Positions 54,048 through 64,000 of a DNA stretch of 64,000 nt are shown here, one piece after another. Numbering within the stretch: position 1 is the first letter of the stretch; every line of letters begins with the position of its first letter. Location of the stretch: assembly GCF_943734655.1 (NCBI RefSeq), contig NC_071353.1:76268121-76332120 (forward strand). The letters run 5' to 3'. A model generated the notes under the pieces. The model searched no databases and was not told the DNA's origin. It worked only from the letters and a program-made list of their open reading frames with translations. Source of the DNA: Sabethes cyaneus. Taxonomy: Eukaryota; Arthropoda; Insecta; Diptera; Culicidae. Made by a program: the position numbers and the translations under genes.

Positions 54048-54728
54048 TTGGAGTGCCAGAATCGGGACCCTGGCATTCCAAAACCTCATCCCATACCTCA
54101 TATAGCCAATGAATGTCAGTTGCAAGAGCTACTGGAAATTCGAATACAGACGAATCATTGTCCCCACATTAAAATTCATATTTTCGACACTGAAATACAA
54201 GCTCTTTTAGATTCTGGAGCAAGTATTAGTGTCATAAATTCGGAAAATTTAGCGAAACGGTATGGGCTTAAGATAATTAAATCACCCTTACGAATTTGCA
54301 CTGCGGATCAAACACAGTATACATGTTTAGGCTATGTTAACTTCCCAATAACATTTCGCAAGGTCACCAAAATTATAGAAGTAGTAATTGTCCCTGAAAT
54401 CACTAGGAAAATGATCCTAGGAATAAATTTTTGGAAGGCGTTTGGGATTAAACCAATGATACCTGGTGAAACCGGTTTAGAAGAAGTGTCTGAAATAATG
54501 GTACAACCCAAGGACATGGTTAACCACGAGTCATTCCACTTTTTCATGCAGCCCATTGATTCACTACCCGCTATCACACAATCCCCACCAGACAACACAC
54601 TGGACATTCCAGAGTTAGATCTCCCTGAAGCTTCGAGGACAAAGCCAGAGGAAATAGAAACGGAGCACGAACTAACAGTCGTTGAAAAATCAGAGGGGTT
54701 GTGTACAAGACACGATCGCAGATATAGG
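54048..54728 (+). pseudogene. pol: Second gypsy-type element: protease region
   Basis: The frame 54048-54728 contains the aspartic protease motif ALLDSGASISVINSE and the flap/hydrophobic end MILGINFWKAFGI. A linker rich in Pro/Glu follows. It is cut at 54729 by a TIR element; pol resumes at 56403. Confidence 0.88.
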
Positions 54729-56402
54729 TGACGCAGGACTACGTAAGTCTCTTTGTAGTGATAGAAGCATGTGTTCATGCTTGTAATCATTCGATTCTTC
54801 ATGTATACATGCTATATGCAACATATATACATGCTACTATAATTACTATATATATAGTTCTATAATATACATGCTACATGCGTTGTATGTAACATTTCCG
54901 GAGTGATTCGCGGCGCAACTTACGAGGTGTAAACAATGAGGAATATCACTGTGATAATTTGCCAGTACATTTTCAAGTCTTAATTTAAATAAAAGTTACA
55001 AAAATTAAGTTTAAAGACATAAATTGGTGTAGAATAAATCAATCTTATAATTTCACAACAATACTGCATAAAATTTGTGCATTCAAGCTCAAAATCTAAG
55101 TTTTATAGTTGAACCCCTTGGAATGAGCCTCAAAGCATTTTGACAATGAGATTCGCCCAGCCCTGTTACGCCTTGTTTTGATTTTTTTTATTTAGTTTCG
55201 CCTGTTTACAATGCGCCTGTGTTTTGAAAACAACGCAGTTTAGTTCTTTACTATCGCCTGTTTACAAAACGATTTGTAAATAAGCCTGTCACTTCATAAC
55301 AATGCAAGGGGCTAAACTGCAAATTGTCTTTTGTTTTGATTAAACACTTCTATCGCCCATCACTAAAAACTTGTTTTAAATAATTTTAACGATTAAAACA
55401 GAAGAAAGGATTCTTGCCAAGGATATTATTAATCTTTTTAAGGCTGATGGTAATATGTAATAAAACGATTTGTTTACAATTTGCCAGTTGAGCCCTAATC
55501 GCGAATCACTCCGGATTTATCAAAGTAGTAACATTGCATACGTTTAATTCTCAAAAGATTGTGCATTTGAAAACAATTTAACAAAATCAAGAACACAAAC
55601 TATTGCTTTCCTGCTACCTTACTGAAATTAAAGATTGTTTTTATTACCCATGGTTCCCCACGTTGAAGGGATTTTCCTATTCAATCCTATTTTATCAACA
55701 GCACATCTTTTCACTGCACTTCTAATGAAACGGCAAGCATGTGTATTCATACAGAGTCAGATTATAACCGTACACTACACAACGCTGTAGCACATTTTTC
55801 CAACACAGATATCAAATTCGCCGAGGTTTAACCGTCTCGCAGTAAAGAATTTGCGATCTGTTGGGACAACGAGCTTCTGTCATTTTTTCTGGCACACTTC
55901 CCTAACACAGACATCAAATTGGACTAGGTTTAATCGCATTCGTAAGAAATCTGTTGGCACGAGGGGGCTTTGTCACTCTCTCTGGCGTACTTCCCAAGCA
56001 AGGACTTCAAAATGGTCTAAGTTGAACCGCGGTGTTAAGAAATCTTGTTGAAATGAGGGGACTTTGTCGCTTCTTCTGGCTTACTTCCCAAACACAGATA
56101 TCAAATTGGCATAGGTTTAGATCATCGTAAAGAATCTTCCAACCAATCACGAAGCAAGAATTCTGGTAAAACATAGGTTCATTATTTTCTATTTTTCAAT
56201 AGTTCAACATCAAGAATCCATACTTTTCTTCATTTGGGTCAATTCTTAGAAGATTTTCCAATCGATTGGTGTAAGAATATTGAAAATCGATCGGGAAACC
56301 GCTGAGCTATTAGCGCTTTCATTTTTCGTGACGCTCGCATTTTTCGATTTTTTGGAATGACACCCTTTCTCAAAACTTGCCGTAAGACGTAGTCCTACGT
56401 CA
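54729..56402. mobile_element. 1.67-kb TIR element (TGACGYAGGACTACGT)
   Basis: TGACGCAGGACTACGT at 54729 is mirrored at 56387-56402 with one mismatch. It separates the protease and RT parts of one pol frame. A clean target duplication is not visible. The interior is AT-rich with no transposase; 55770-56150 is tandemly repeated. Confidence 0.75.
55770..56150. repeat. Four degenerate ~95-bp tandem units
   Basis: The block CTTCCCAAACACAGACATCA (with variants), then AATTGG.CTAGGTTTA, then AAGAAATCTGTTGG recurs near 55795, 55890, 55990 and 56090. Confidence 0.75.
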
Positions 56403-58448
56403 AAAAAGGAATTAGCAGAAGTCATCCGTACATTTCCATGTACCACGAACGAAACTTTGGGAAGAACGACAATCATACATCATGAAATTGTCCTCCGGGA
56501 AAACGTAAAACCTAGTCGACAACCAGTGTATCGATGCTCACCGTCAATTCAAGCGGAAATAGATCAGGAAATAGAGTGCTACAAAAAGTTAGACGCTATT
56601 GAAGAATGCTCAAGCGAATGGGCCAATCCTCTAGTTCCGGTTCGTAAAGCGAATGGGAAGCTAAGAGTTTGTTTGGACTCTAGACGAATCAACGCGCTAA
56701 CACGGAAAGATTCCTATCCTATGAAAGATATGAAAGGAATTTTTCACCGTTTGGAGAATGCCAGATACTTTTACGTAATTGATTTAAAAGACGCGTACTT
56801 CCAAATGCCTTTGAAGCAAGAGAGTCGAGACTATACAGCTTTTAGAACATCTAAAGGCCTGTACAGGTTTAAGGTGTGCCCTTTCGGATTAACCAACGCT
56901 CTTTTCACCATGTGTCGCCTCATGGACAAGGTGATAGGTTTTGACCTCGAACCTCACGTGTTTGTCTATTTAGACGACATTGTGGTGGCCACAAAAACGT
57001 TATCCGAACACCTTCGGTTGTTACGGATTGTTGCACAGTGGTTAAAAAAGGCAAACCTAACAATTTCGCTGGATAAGTCCCAATTTTGCAAGAAACAAGT
57101 CAAGTATCTTGGATACTTGCTCACAGGGGAGGGAGTCTCAATAGATAATGCTCGAATAGAACCAATCCTTAATTATTGTAGGCCGAAAACAGTGAAAGAT
57201 ATCCGTAGATTACTCGGATTGGCGGGATTCTACCAAAAATTTATAGTAGATTACAGCAGAATAGTATCACCTATATCAGACTTGCTAAAGAAAGGGCAGA
57301 AGAAATGTAATTGGACGGAAGAAGCAGAACAATCTTTCCAAGATTTAAAAACAGCTCTGATTTCAGCACCAGTTCTTGCTAACCCGGATTACAGCCTGCC
57401 ATTCGTGATTGAATCGGACGCCTCAGATAATGCGGTCGGGGCAGCGTTAGTACAAAATCGAGACGGGCAATCACGTGTTGTAGCATATTTCAGCAAAAAA
57501 CTGTCAAGCATCCAACGCAAATACGCCAGCGTTGAGAAAGAGTGCTTGGGCGTGATTCTAGCCATTCAACATTTTCGCTACTTTATAGAAGGCACTAAGT
57601 TTAAAGTGATAACAGATGCGAGGAGTCTGCTTTGGCTTTTCACCATTGGGGTTGAGTCAGGGAACTCTAAGTTATTAAGATGGGCTTTGAAAATACAGTC
57701 CTATGACATAGAGTTAGAATACCGCAAAGGCAAACATAACATTACCGCGGATTGCTTATCTCGCTCGCTGGAGTCGGTAAATGCTATATATGTTGACCCA
57801 GAGTATACGGACTTGGCTAAGGCCATTACGACGGACCCGTACGGACACAAGGACTTTCGCGTAATAGATGGTCAAATTTATAAACTTGTTCAAACTCAAG
57901 GGAAAGTAGAAGACGAGAGATTTTGCTGGAAGCAATATCCTCCGAAATCTCAGAGAGAGCAAATAATTCGCAACCTCCATGAGAAAGCACATTTGGGATT
58001 CGATAAAACCTTGGCCGGTGTCAGGGAAAGGTATTTTTGGCCATTGATGAGCTCAGAGATACAGAAATTTTGTAAAAATTGCCTTATCTGCCAAACCAGC
58101 AAGGCTACGAACGTCAACACCACGACTCCGTTAAATTACCAGAAGAAAATAGCCGAACATCCTTGGCAATTTCTGACAATGGACTATGTAGGACCACTGC
58201 CAGCCTCGGGTAAAGGCAGGAACACCTGTTTGCTAGTCATAACAGACATTTTTAGCAAATTCGTATTGATCCAACCTTTCAGACAAGCTACGGCTGAATC
58301 ACTTGTTTCGTTTGTAGAAGGAATGTTTCAACTTTTTGGAGTACCAGAGGTTGTCCTAACGGATAATGGTACTCAATTTGTATCCAAGCTTTTCCAGGAA
58401 TTACTTAGTAAGTACAATGTTACGCATTGGAAAACACCAAGTTATCAT
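56403..58448 (+). pseudogene. pol: Second gypsy-type element: RT, RNase H, integrase core
   Basis: A long open frame of over 660 codons. RT: NPLVPVRKANGKLRVCLDSR, YFYVIDLKDAYFQMPL, FKVCPFGLTNALFTM and active site VFVYLDDIVVA. RNase H: FVIESDASDNAVGAALVQ, KYASVEKECLGVILAIQHFR, ITDARSLLWLF and HNITADCLSRS. Integrase: HHCC finger (HEKAHLGFDKTLAGV, CKNCLICQ), first Asp in FLTMDYVGPLP and second in VVLTDNGTQF. It is broken at 58449 just before the catalytic Glu block by a foldback element. No stop is seen in this part. Confidence 0.93.
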
Positions 58449-59636
58449 CGCAGATATCAAGATGGCTTGACAATATAATTTTTTTAAAAACTTTTATCAC
58501 CAATATTTAGTGGTTAATTTGTGACTTCGAAATCCAATTTGTGGTAATTTGTGGTTACGTACTTTCTGAGATTTTTCCAAAAAACTAAGTCAAGCCATGT
58601 TTGAAATTGATTTCGCGATAAACACATCGGATTACGATGTTTTATATCTTAATCGAAAGCTTTTTATTTGTGGTTCACGAATATATAGTTTTTAATGTTG
58701 TTATTGTAAGTATAAGCGCAAAAATCCGTTTTTTAAAATTTACAATAAAACGTAAACATATCTGCTGTTGATGACGTTACTTGAGCTATTAGTAATGCTG
58801 CTATCTGTCGATAATGGCGCTAGCTGTATGTGACGCTCAGTAAAGCCCTTTAAATGTAAATTTTGAGTTTGAACGACTGCCATCAAATATTAGTTCAAAT
58901 CGAACTATTAAAATTCGTTCCAATCGAAATGGGACAATGTTTAACGTTTCTTAAAAGCTCACCCAACAAAAAGTATCGTTACTTATTGTATAAAATATGA
59001 AAATTTACATTTTAAACACTAAATATCGCTTACGGTGATGATTTTCAGCATGTGCGAAGCCTATTAAAACGAAATTAAGGGCTGAAAATTTCCTGCTAGC
59101 GATAGGACTGTAGAACTTTTTCACCAATATTTAGTGATTAATTTGTGGCTTCGAAATCCAATTTTGTGGTAATTTGTGGTTACGATTTGAACTACTATTT
59201 GATGGCAGTCGTTCAAACTCAAAATTTACATTTAAAGGGCTTTACTGAGCGTCACATACAGCTAGCGCCATTATCGACAGATAGCAGCATTACTAATAGC
59301 TCAAGTAACGTCATCAACAGCAGATATGTTTACGTTTTATTGTAAATTTTAAAAAACGGATTTTTGCGATTATACTTACAATAACAACATTAAAAATCAT
59401 ATATTCGTGAACCACAAATAAAAAGCTTTCGATTAAGATATAAAACATCGTAATCCGATGTGCTTATCGCGAAATCAATTTCAAAGATGGCTTGACTTAA
59501 TTTTATGAAAAAATCTCAGAAAGTACGTAACCACAAATTACCACAAATTGGATTTCGAAGCCACAAATTAACCACTAAATATTGGTGATAAAAGTTTTAA
59601 AAAAAATTATATTGTCAAGCCATCTTGATATCTGCG
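58449..59636. mobile_element. Foldback element: two 454-bp inverted arms, 280-bp spacer
   Basis: Arms 58449-58902 and 59183-59636 are reverse complements with only scattered differences. The outer ends CGCAGATATCAAGATGG mirror each other, and TTATCAT is duplicated (58442-58448 and 59637-59643). The spacer repeats about 65 bp of an arm (TTTAGTGATTAATTTGTGGC) at 59115-59182. There is no coding capacity. A transcript through it would fold into a long hairpin. Confidence 0.92.
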
Positions 59637-59640
59637 TTAT

Positions 59641-60216
59641 CATCCTCAAATAAACGACTCGGAAAGAGTAAACCGGGTTTTGACAACAGCAATTCGAGCG
59701 ACTATAAAGCGAGACCACAAGGAATGGGCAAATAACATTCAAACGATCGCGAATGCTATACGGAATTCCGTTCACGAAGCGACTCAATATACACCATATT
59801 TTGTTATGTTTGGTCGAAATATGGTGTCCGATGGAAAAGAATACCGGCACATGCGGGACAACTCAACTGGAGAAATGCAACTGAATAACCCGGAACGCGA
59901 AAAACTGTATTCGGAAATAAAAGAAAACTTGAAAAAAGCTTTCGAAAAACACTTGAAGTACTACAACCTTCGATCGAACGCGAACTGTCCTCGGTACACT
60001 GTAGGAGAAAAGATATTGAAGAAAAATACAGAGCTTTCCGACAAGGGGAAAGGTTACTGTGCTAAATTAGCTCCCAAATATGAACCTGCAACGATTAAAA
60101 GAATAATCGGAGAACACTGCTACGAATTAGAAGATGAAAATGGAAAACGATTGGGCGTGTTTCACTGCAAATATCTGAAAAAACTTAACTATTCCGATCC
60201 TCAAGCAAAAACATGA
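59641..60216 (+). pseudogene. pol: Second gypsy-type element: integrase C-terminal part
   Basis: After the foldback element the frame continues as HPQINDSERVNRVLTTAIRA, holding the catalytic Glu (SER), then HEATQYTPYFVMFGR and a GPY/F-like tail (GEKILKKN...GYCAKLAPKYEPATI...HCKYLKK). It ends with TGA at 60214-60216. It is open throughout. With the upstream part, all three DDE residues are present. Confidence 0.9.
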
Positions 60217-60241
60217 GAAACCTGGTTTTTTTTACCAGCTA

Positions 60242-60757
60242 TTGTGCATTTACTTGACCGAAGGATTCCGAGGGGAGTTCAGGTACTGTTTCAAACGTTC
60301 CAAAGGTAGAAAAATGACTAAATTGGCAACACAGTTCGTAATGTTTTATCGCCATAACTGGCAACACAGGCTCATTGCGTTTCTGTCGCAACCTTAATCG
60401 TGACTTCGTGTTAATCATACAAAAGCATTAAACAAATTGTTTTCGAATACGAACGTTATTGCTTTGTTATTGCTTGTTTGGATAATGAAGGATAAACTAC
60501 GCTTTATTCACTATGAAATTTCGGCAAACCGGCGTTGAAAATACAAATTCATTTCATGCTGAATTTCATTCCGTTTCTTCTGATAGAACGGTAATTCCTA
60601 GGTTTATTTACTTTGCTCGATTGGTTCCAATAATGAAACAGCGATGATGACACAATTTGACATTTTATCTGACAAAAGCTAAAAACGACCCTTTTTACGA
60701 CTGTTCAGAATCACGACTGTTTCAACCGTCGTGTCCAGTAAGGGAATGCGCGCACAA
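60242..60757. mobile_element. 516-bp TA-targeting MITE, copy 2
   Basis: Same length and ends as 41407-41922, with a few base differences. TA flanks it at 60240-60241 and 60758-60759. It lies 25 bp after an integrase stop and directly before the next LTR. Confidence 0.9.
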
Positions 60758-60759
60758 TA

Positions 60760-61029
60760 TGTCACCTTTCATGAGGGAACCATTCACCAATAGGGAAAGC
60801 AAATACATGTTATGGATTAATACATAGAGATGCACAGGTGGGTGCACCCCGTTGGATGTCACCCTGTAAAAACTTGCTGAGAATCGCTTGACAGCGAGAG
60901 AAGAATATATATAGAGAGATGAACATTATATTCGTGGAGTTGAAGTGAAATACACGCGTTTTGTTGCGTCATTAAATAAAGTGTATTTTATTCTACGATT
61001 TCCATTTGCGGCCGCTTCCGTCCTCCACA
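60760..61029 (+). repeat. 5' LTR of CsRn1/Kabuki-like element
   Basis: 270 bp from TGTCACC to CCTCCACA. A TATATATA box lies near 60906 and AATAAA at 60975-60980, giving a plausible promoter and polyadenylation signal. The primer site starts 2 nt later. Confidence 0.8.
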
Positions 61030-61030
61030 T

Positions 61031-61048
61031 TGGTGACCCCGACGTGAT
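61031..61048 (+). promoter_or_regulatory. Primer binding site, tRNA-Trp type
   Basis: TGGTGACCCCGACGTGAT matches the complement of the 3' end of tRNA-Trp, the primer characteristic of the CsRn1 group (CsRn1, Kabuki). Confidence 0.8.
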
Positions 61049-61132
61049 CCGCGATCGAATTTTGTTCGAGTACGTGCTATTTTCGGGCGTTTTACTGACG
61101 ACGTTCAATAGTGCTACCTAACCTCAAATAAA

Positions 61133-61873
61133 ATGGAAAACGTCGAAGCTGGCCGGAATGCTGCTTCGGTGTCTGTTAAACTGCCGGAATTCTGGAGGAC
61201 AGATCCAGAAATGTGGTTTGCGCTGGCAGAGGCTCAATTCATTTTGGCAAACGTAACCAAAGATGACACCAAGTTCTACCATATTGTGGCAAAAGTTGAT
61301 CAAACAGTGATATGCCATATCGCAGATTTAGTATCGAATCCTCCAGCAGACCAGAAATATCAGGCGCTAAAAGCACGGCTAACATCTCGATTTGCACTAT
61401 CCCCGCAGGCACGACTCGAAAAGTTGCTAGGAGCAGCAGATCTAGGAGACATGCGTCCTACACATCTGTTGGCAAAAATGCAGGAGGTTTCCGCCAGTCT
61501 GAATGTAAACGAGGAGCTACTAAAAATGCTGTTCTTGAAAAGAATGCCACCCAACATTCGCCCTGTTTTGACAATTAGTGATGGATCTCTAGCTAAAATA
61601 GCTGAAATGGCTGATAAGTTGGTAGACGAACCTCAAGCAGCGGCTGTTTCAACATCATCCTCGTCTAATGCTATGGACGAAATCGACTATTTAAAAGAGC
61701 AGGTGGAAGTTCTTAGTGCTGAAATACGTCGACTAAAGCTGAATCCAGTTCCTGGTAGAAGCCGGTCGTCGTCACGGTCCCGAAACTCTAACGTTTTGTG
61801 CTGGTACCACCAGAAGTACGGCGATAAGGCTCAACATTGTAAGCAGCCTTGCAACTTTCGTTCAAAAAACTAG
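61133..61873 (+). CDS. gag: CsRn1/Kabuki-like gag, intact
   Basis: A 246-aa Gag from ATG 61133 (MENVEAGRNAASVSVKLPEF), about 100 bp after the primer site. Residues 17-150 are the capsid domain (FWRTDPEMWFALAEAQF, then RFALSPQARLEKLL, then KRMPPNIRPVL). Residue 175 onward is Ser-rich, then a short coiled stretch (DYLKEQVEVLSAEIRRLKL). The C-terminal knuckle CWYHQKYGDKAQHCKQPC has the C-X2-H-X9-C-X3-C spacing peculiar to CsRn1-group Gags, not the usual CCHC. It stops with TAG at 61871-61873 just after a slippery heptamer. It packages the element's RNA. Confidence 0.94.
   Translation: MENVEAGRNAASVSVKLPEFWRTDPEMWFALAEAQFILANVTKDDTKFYHIVAKVDQTVICHIADLVSNPPADQKYQALKARLTSRFALSPQARLEKLLGAADLGDMRPTHLLAKMQEVSASLNVNEELLKMLFLKRMPPNIRPVLTISDGSLAKIAEMADKLVDEPQAAAVSTSSSSNAMDEIDYLKEQVEVLSAEIRRLKLNPVPGRSRSSSRSRNSNVLCWYHQKYGDKAQHCKQPCNFRSKN
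61864..61870 (+). promoter_or_regulatory. -1 frameshift site A-AAA-AAC
   Basis: In the gag frame the codons are TCA-AAA-AAC-TAG, so A AAA AAC is in exact phase for a -1 shift one codon before the stop. The -1 frame is open across it and leads straight into the protease. Confidence 0.85.
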
Positions 61874-64000
61874 ACGTCTGCCTGCCTCAATCGTCCGAGG
61901 TGGGCAGAAGTTTCTCAAGTCGGCGTCTCATGTTATACGATAGTCCCAGTGGTTATCGATTCCTGATTGATACCGGATCGGACGTATCGATAATTCCAGC
62001 TACAAGAAAAGAGAGAATAGGCGGCACGATTCCCTTCGTGCTACATGCAGCTAACGGCACAGAAATCAAAGTGTATTCAACGAAATTTATTACAACCAGT
62101 TTACGTTTGCGACGAAAGTTTACGTGGAACTTTCTAGTGGCTGATGTTAGCCATGCAATCATTGGAGCGGATTTCCTAGCGCATTTTGGACTTCTAGTCG
62201 ATCTAAAAAACAAAGTGCTAATCGATAAGAAAACCTCATTGCACGCAACAGGTAGTATGACGACCGCAACTATTCACAGTATCACCACGATTGGATCAAA
62301 CCATCCGTTTCATGACCTCCTGTCAGAGTATCGGCAAATTACAATTCCTGCGACATTTCGGGCTGAAATTCAACATGACGTCACACATCATATTGTTACA
62401 AAAGGTCCCCCAATAGCATCAAAGGTTCGGCGGATGCATCCGGAAAAATTGAAGGCGGCGAAAGAGCAGTTTGCGTTAATGACCGAGCTAGGCATATGTC
62501 GACCATCTAGCAGCAGTTGGGCTAGTCCATTGCATTGTGTACCGAAAAAAGACGGCCAATGGAGATTTGTTGGAGATTACCGGCAACTCAACAACGTCAC
62601 CACACCCGATCGTTATCCAGTACCCCACGTTCACGATTTGCTGAATTCACTTAACGGTAAGAAGATTTTCACAACCATTGATCTCGAAAGAGCGTATCAT
62701 CAAATACCAGTTGAGGAAACTGATATTCCAAAGACTGCTGTAATAACTCCCTTCGGTTTATTTGAGTTTACGCGAATGCAGTTCGGTTTATTTAATGCTA
62801 GCCAAACTTTTCAACGGTTTATGAACAAAATATTCCATGACCTTGACTTTGTAATTGTGTTTATCGATGACATTTGCATAGCATCATCTTCACGGGAGGA
62901 GCATCGGAATCACGTACGAATTGTTTTTGAACGCTTGCAGCAAAACGGATTGGTGATTAACGTTGCTAAGAGCCAATTCGCCCTACCACAAGTCGAGTTT
63001 CTCGGATACTTAGTGAACCAAGACGGAATTCGACCATTGCCTACACGAGTGCAGGCAATAAGTGATTATGCATTACCCTCGAAAGTGAAAGAACTCCGAC
63101 GATTTCTGGCTCTGATAAACGTATATAAGCGGTTCATTCCCAGGGCGGTGGACACTCAATTGCAGCTTCGTAAGCTAATACCTAGCAACAGGAAAAATGA
63201 CACAAGGCAAATACAGTGGGACGATGAATCAATATCTGCGTTCAATTCTTGCAAAAAATCCCTTGCAGCGTCTGCTTTATTATATTATCCCGATTCAACC
63301 AAGGCGTTAGCGCTAATGATCGATGCATCAAACACGGCAGCTGGTGCTGTTCTTCAACAACTCTCCGGCAACATGTGGCAGCCGTTAGGGTTTTACTCAG
63401 AAAAACTATCGGAATCGCAAAAGAAGTATTCCACGTTTGGCCGTGAGCTGACCGCCATGAAAATGGCGGTAAGATACTTCCGTTATTTCCTAGAAGGTCG
63501 CAAGTTCGTTATATTCACCGACCATAAGCCGCTAACGTACGCCATCGGTACGAATTCTTCTAGCAGACTACCACACGAAGAAAGGTATCTACATTATATA
63601 TCGCAATTCACAACTGATATTCGTCATATTAGCGGCATGGAAAACACTGTCGCTGATGCGCTCTCCCGGTTCGAATCAGTATCGGTCGTGGATTTGGCTG
63701 TATTAGCCCAAGATCAAGCTGTCGACAAAGAGCTCGTAAACCTGATGAAGTCAACATCTTTAAAAATCGTGCCGAAGCGAGTCATAAATACTTCCCGTCC
63801 AATTTACTGCGATGTTTCTATTCCAAACCGTTTTCGTCCCTTCGTTCCAGAAAAACATCGTACAACTATAATGCAACAGCTTCACGGTATGGCACATCCT
63901 GGAGCCCGGACAACAAGAAGGCTTATCTGCGATAGATTCGTCTGGCCGGCGATGAAAAAGGATATCAATCTATTCGTTAAAACGTGCACGGATTGCCAGC
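61871..64000 (+). CDS. pol: CsRn1/Kabuki-like pol, open to window edge (partial)
   Basis: Read in the -1 frame relative to gag, I found no stop from the slippery site to 64000 (about 710 codons). Protease: YRFLIDTGSDVSIIP, with AIIGADFLAHFGL at its end. RT: WASPLHCVPKKDGQWRFVGD, FTTIDLERAYHQIPV, FTRMQFGLFNASQTFQRFM and active site VIVFIDDICIA. RNase H: ALMIDASNTAAGAVLQQ, YSTFGRELTAMKMAVRYFR, FTDHKPLTYAI and ENTVADALSR. Integrase begins with its zinc finger (HGMAHPGARTTRRL...CTDCQ) as the window ends. Catalytic residues are intact. It is made as a Gag-Pol fusion. Confidence 0.95.

Overview
The window looks like heterochromatin-like or intergenic DNA of an insect, most likely a culicine mosquito (Aedes-type). 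That placement is inference, based on the element families: R1-, LOA-, CR1- and RTE-like LINEs, copia, an Env-bearing gypsy, a CsRn1/Kabuki-like element and many TIR elements. I found no convincing host gene. Almost every base that can be assigned belongs to a transposable element, and most elements sit inside other elements.

Left and middle (about 11.1-47.6 kb) is one nest. A minus-strand LOA-like LINE is split by a minus-strand copia element at 15593-46612 (target duplication AATTT). The copia element is split by a plus-strand errantivirus-like gypsy element at 17609-44093 (target duplication TATG; two 210-bp LTRs). The gypsy leader holds a TIR element (17851-27302), which holds a larger TIR element (18062-26633), which holds a truncated R1-like LINE (21578-25523). 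The gypsy gag is split by a full-length R1-like LINE (27574-32342), its pol is split between RNase H and integrase by a full-length CR1-like LINE (35539-40792), and its integrase is split by a 516-bp TA-targeting MITE (41407-41922).

The first 8452 bp repeat 16739-25182 almost base for base. The simplest reading is a tandem duplication of a 16.73-kb unit with its joint at 8452/8453; an assembly artefact is the alternative. The stretch 8453-11.1 kb holds an RTE-like 5' fragment, a series of about 150-bp repeats with a LINE-type tail, and a 489-bp MITE.

Right part (47.6-64 kb): a second gypsy-type element with a 1.7-kb LTR and a tRNA-Lys-type primer site, broken by a hAT-like MITE (52893-53169), a TIR element (54729-56402), a foldback element with two 454-bp arms (58449-59636) and a second copy of the 516-bp MITE (60242-60757). 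It is followed directly by the 5' part of a CsRn1/Kabuki-like LTR retrotransposon with an intact gag, an A-AAA-AAC slippery site and a pol frame open to the window edge.

The elements that look potentially functional are the CsRn1-like element (as far as seen), the full-length R1-like LINE and the CR1-like LINE. The others carry stops, frameshifts or insertions. Coordinates of nested boundaries come from target duplications and from reading frames that resume across each insertion.
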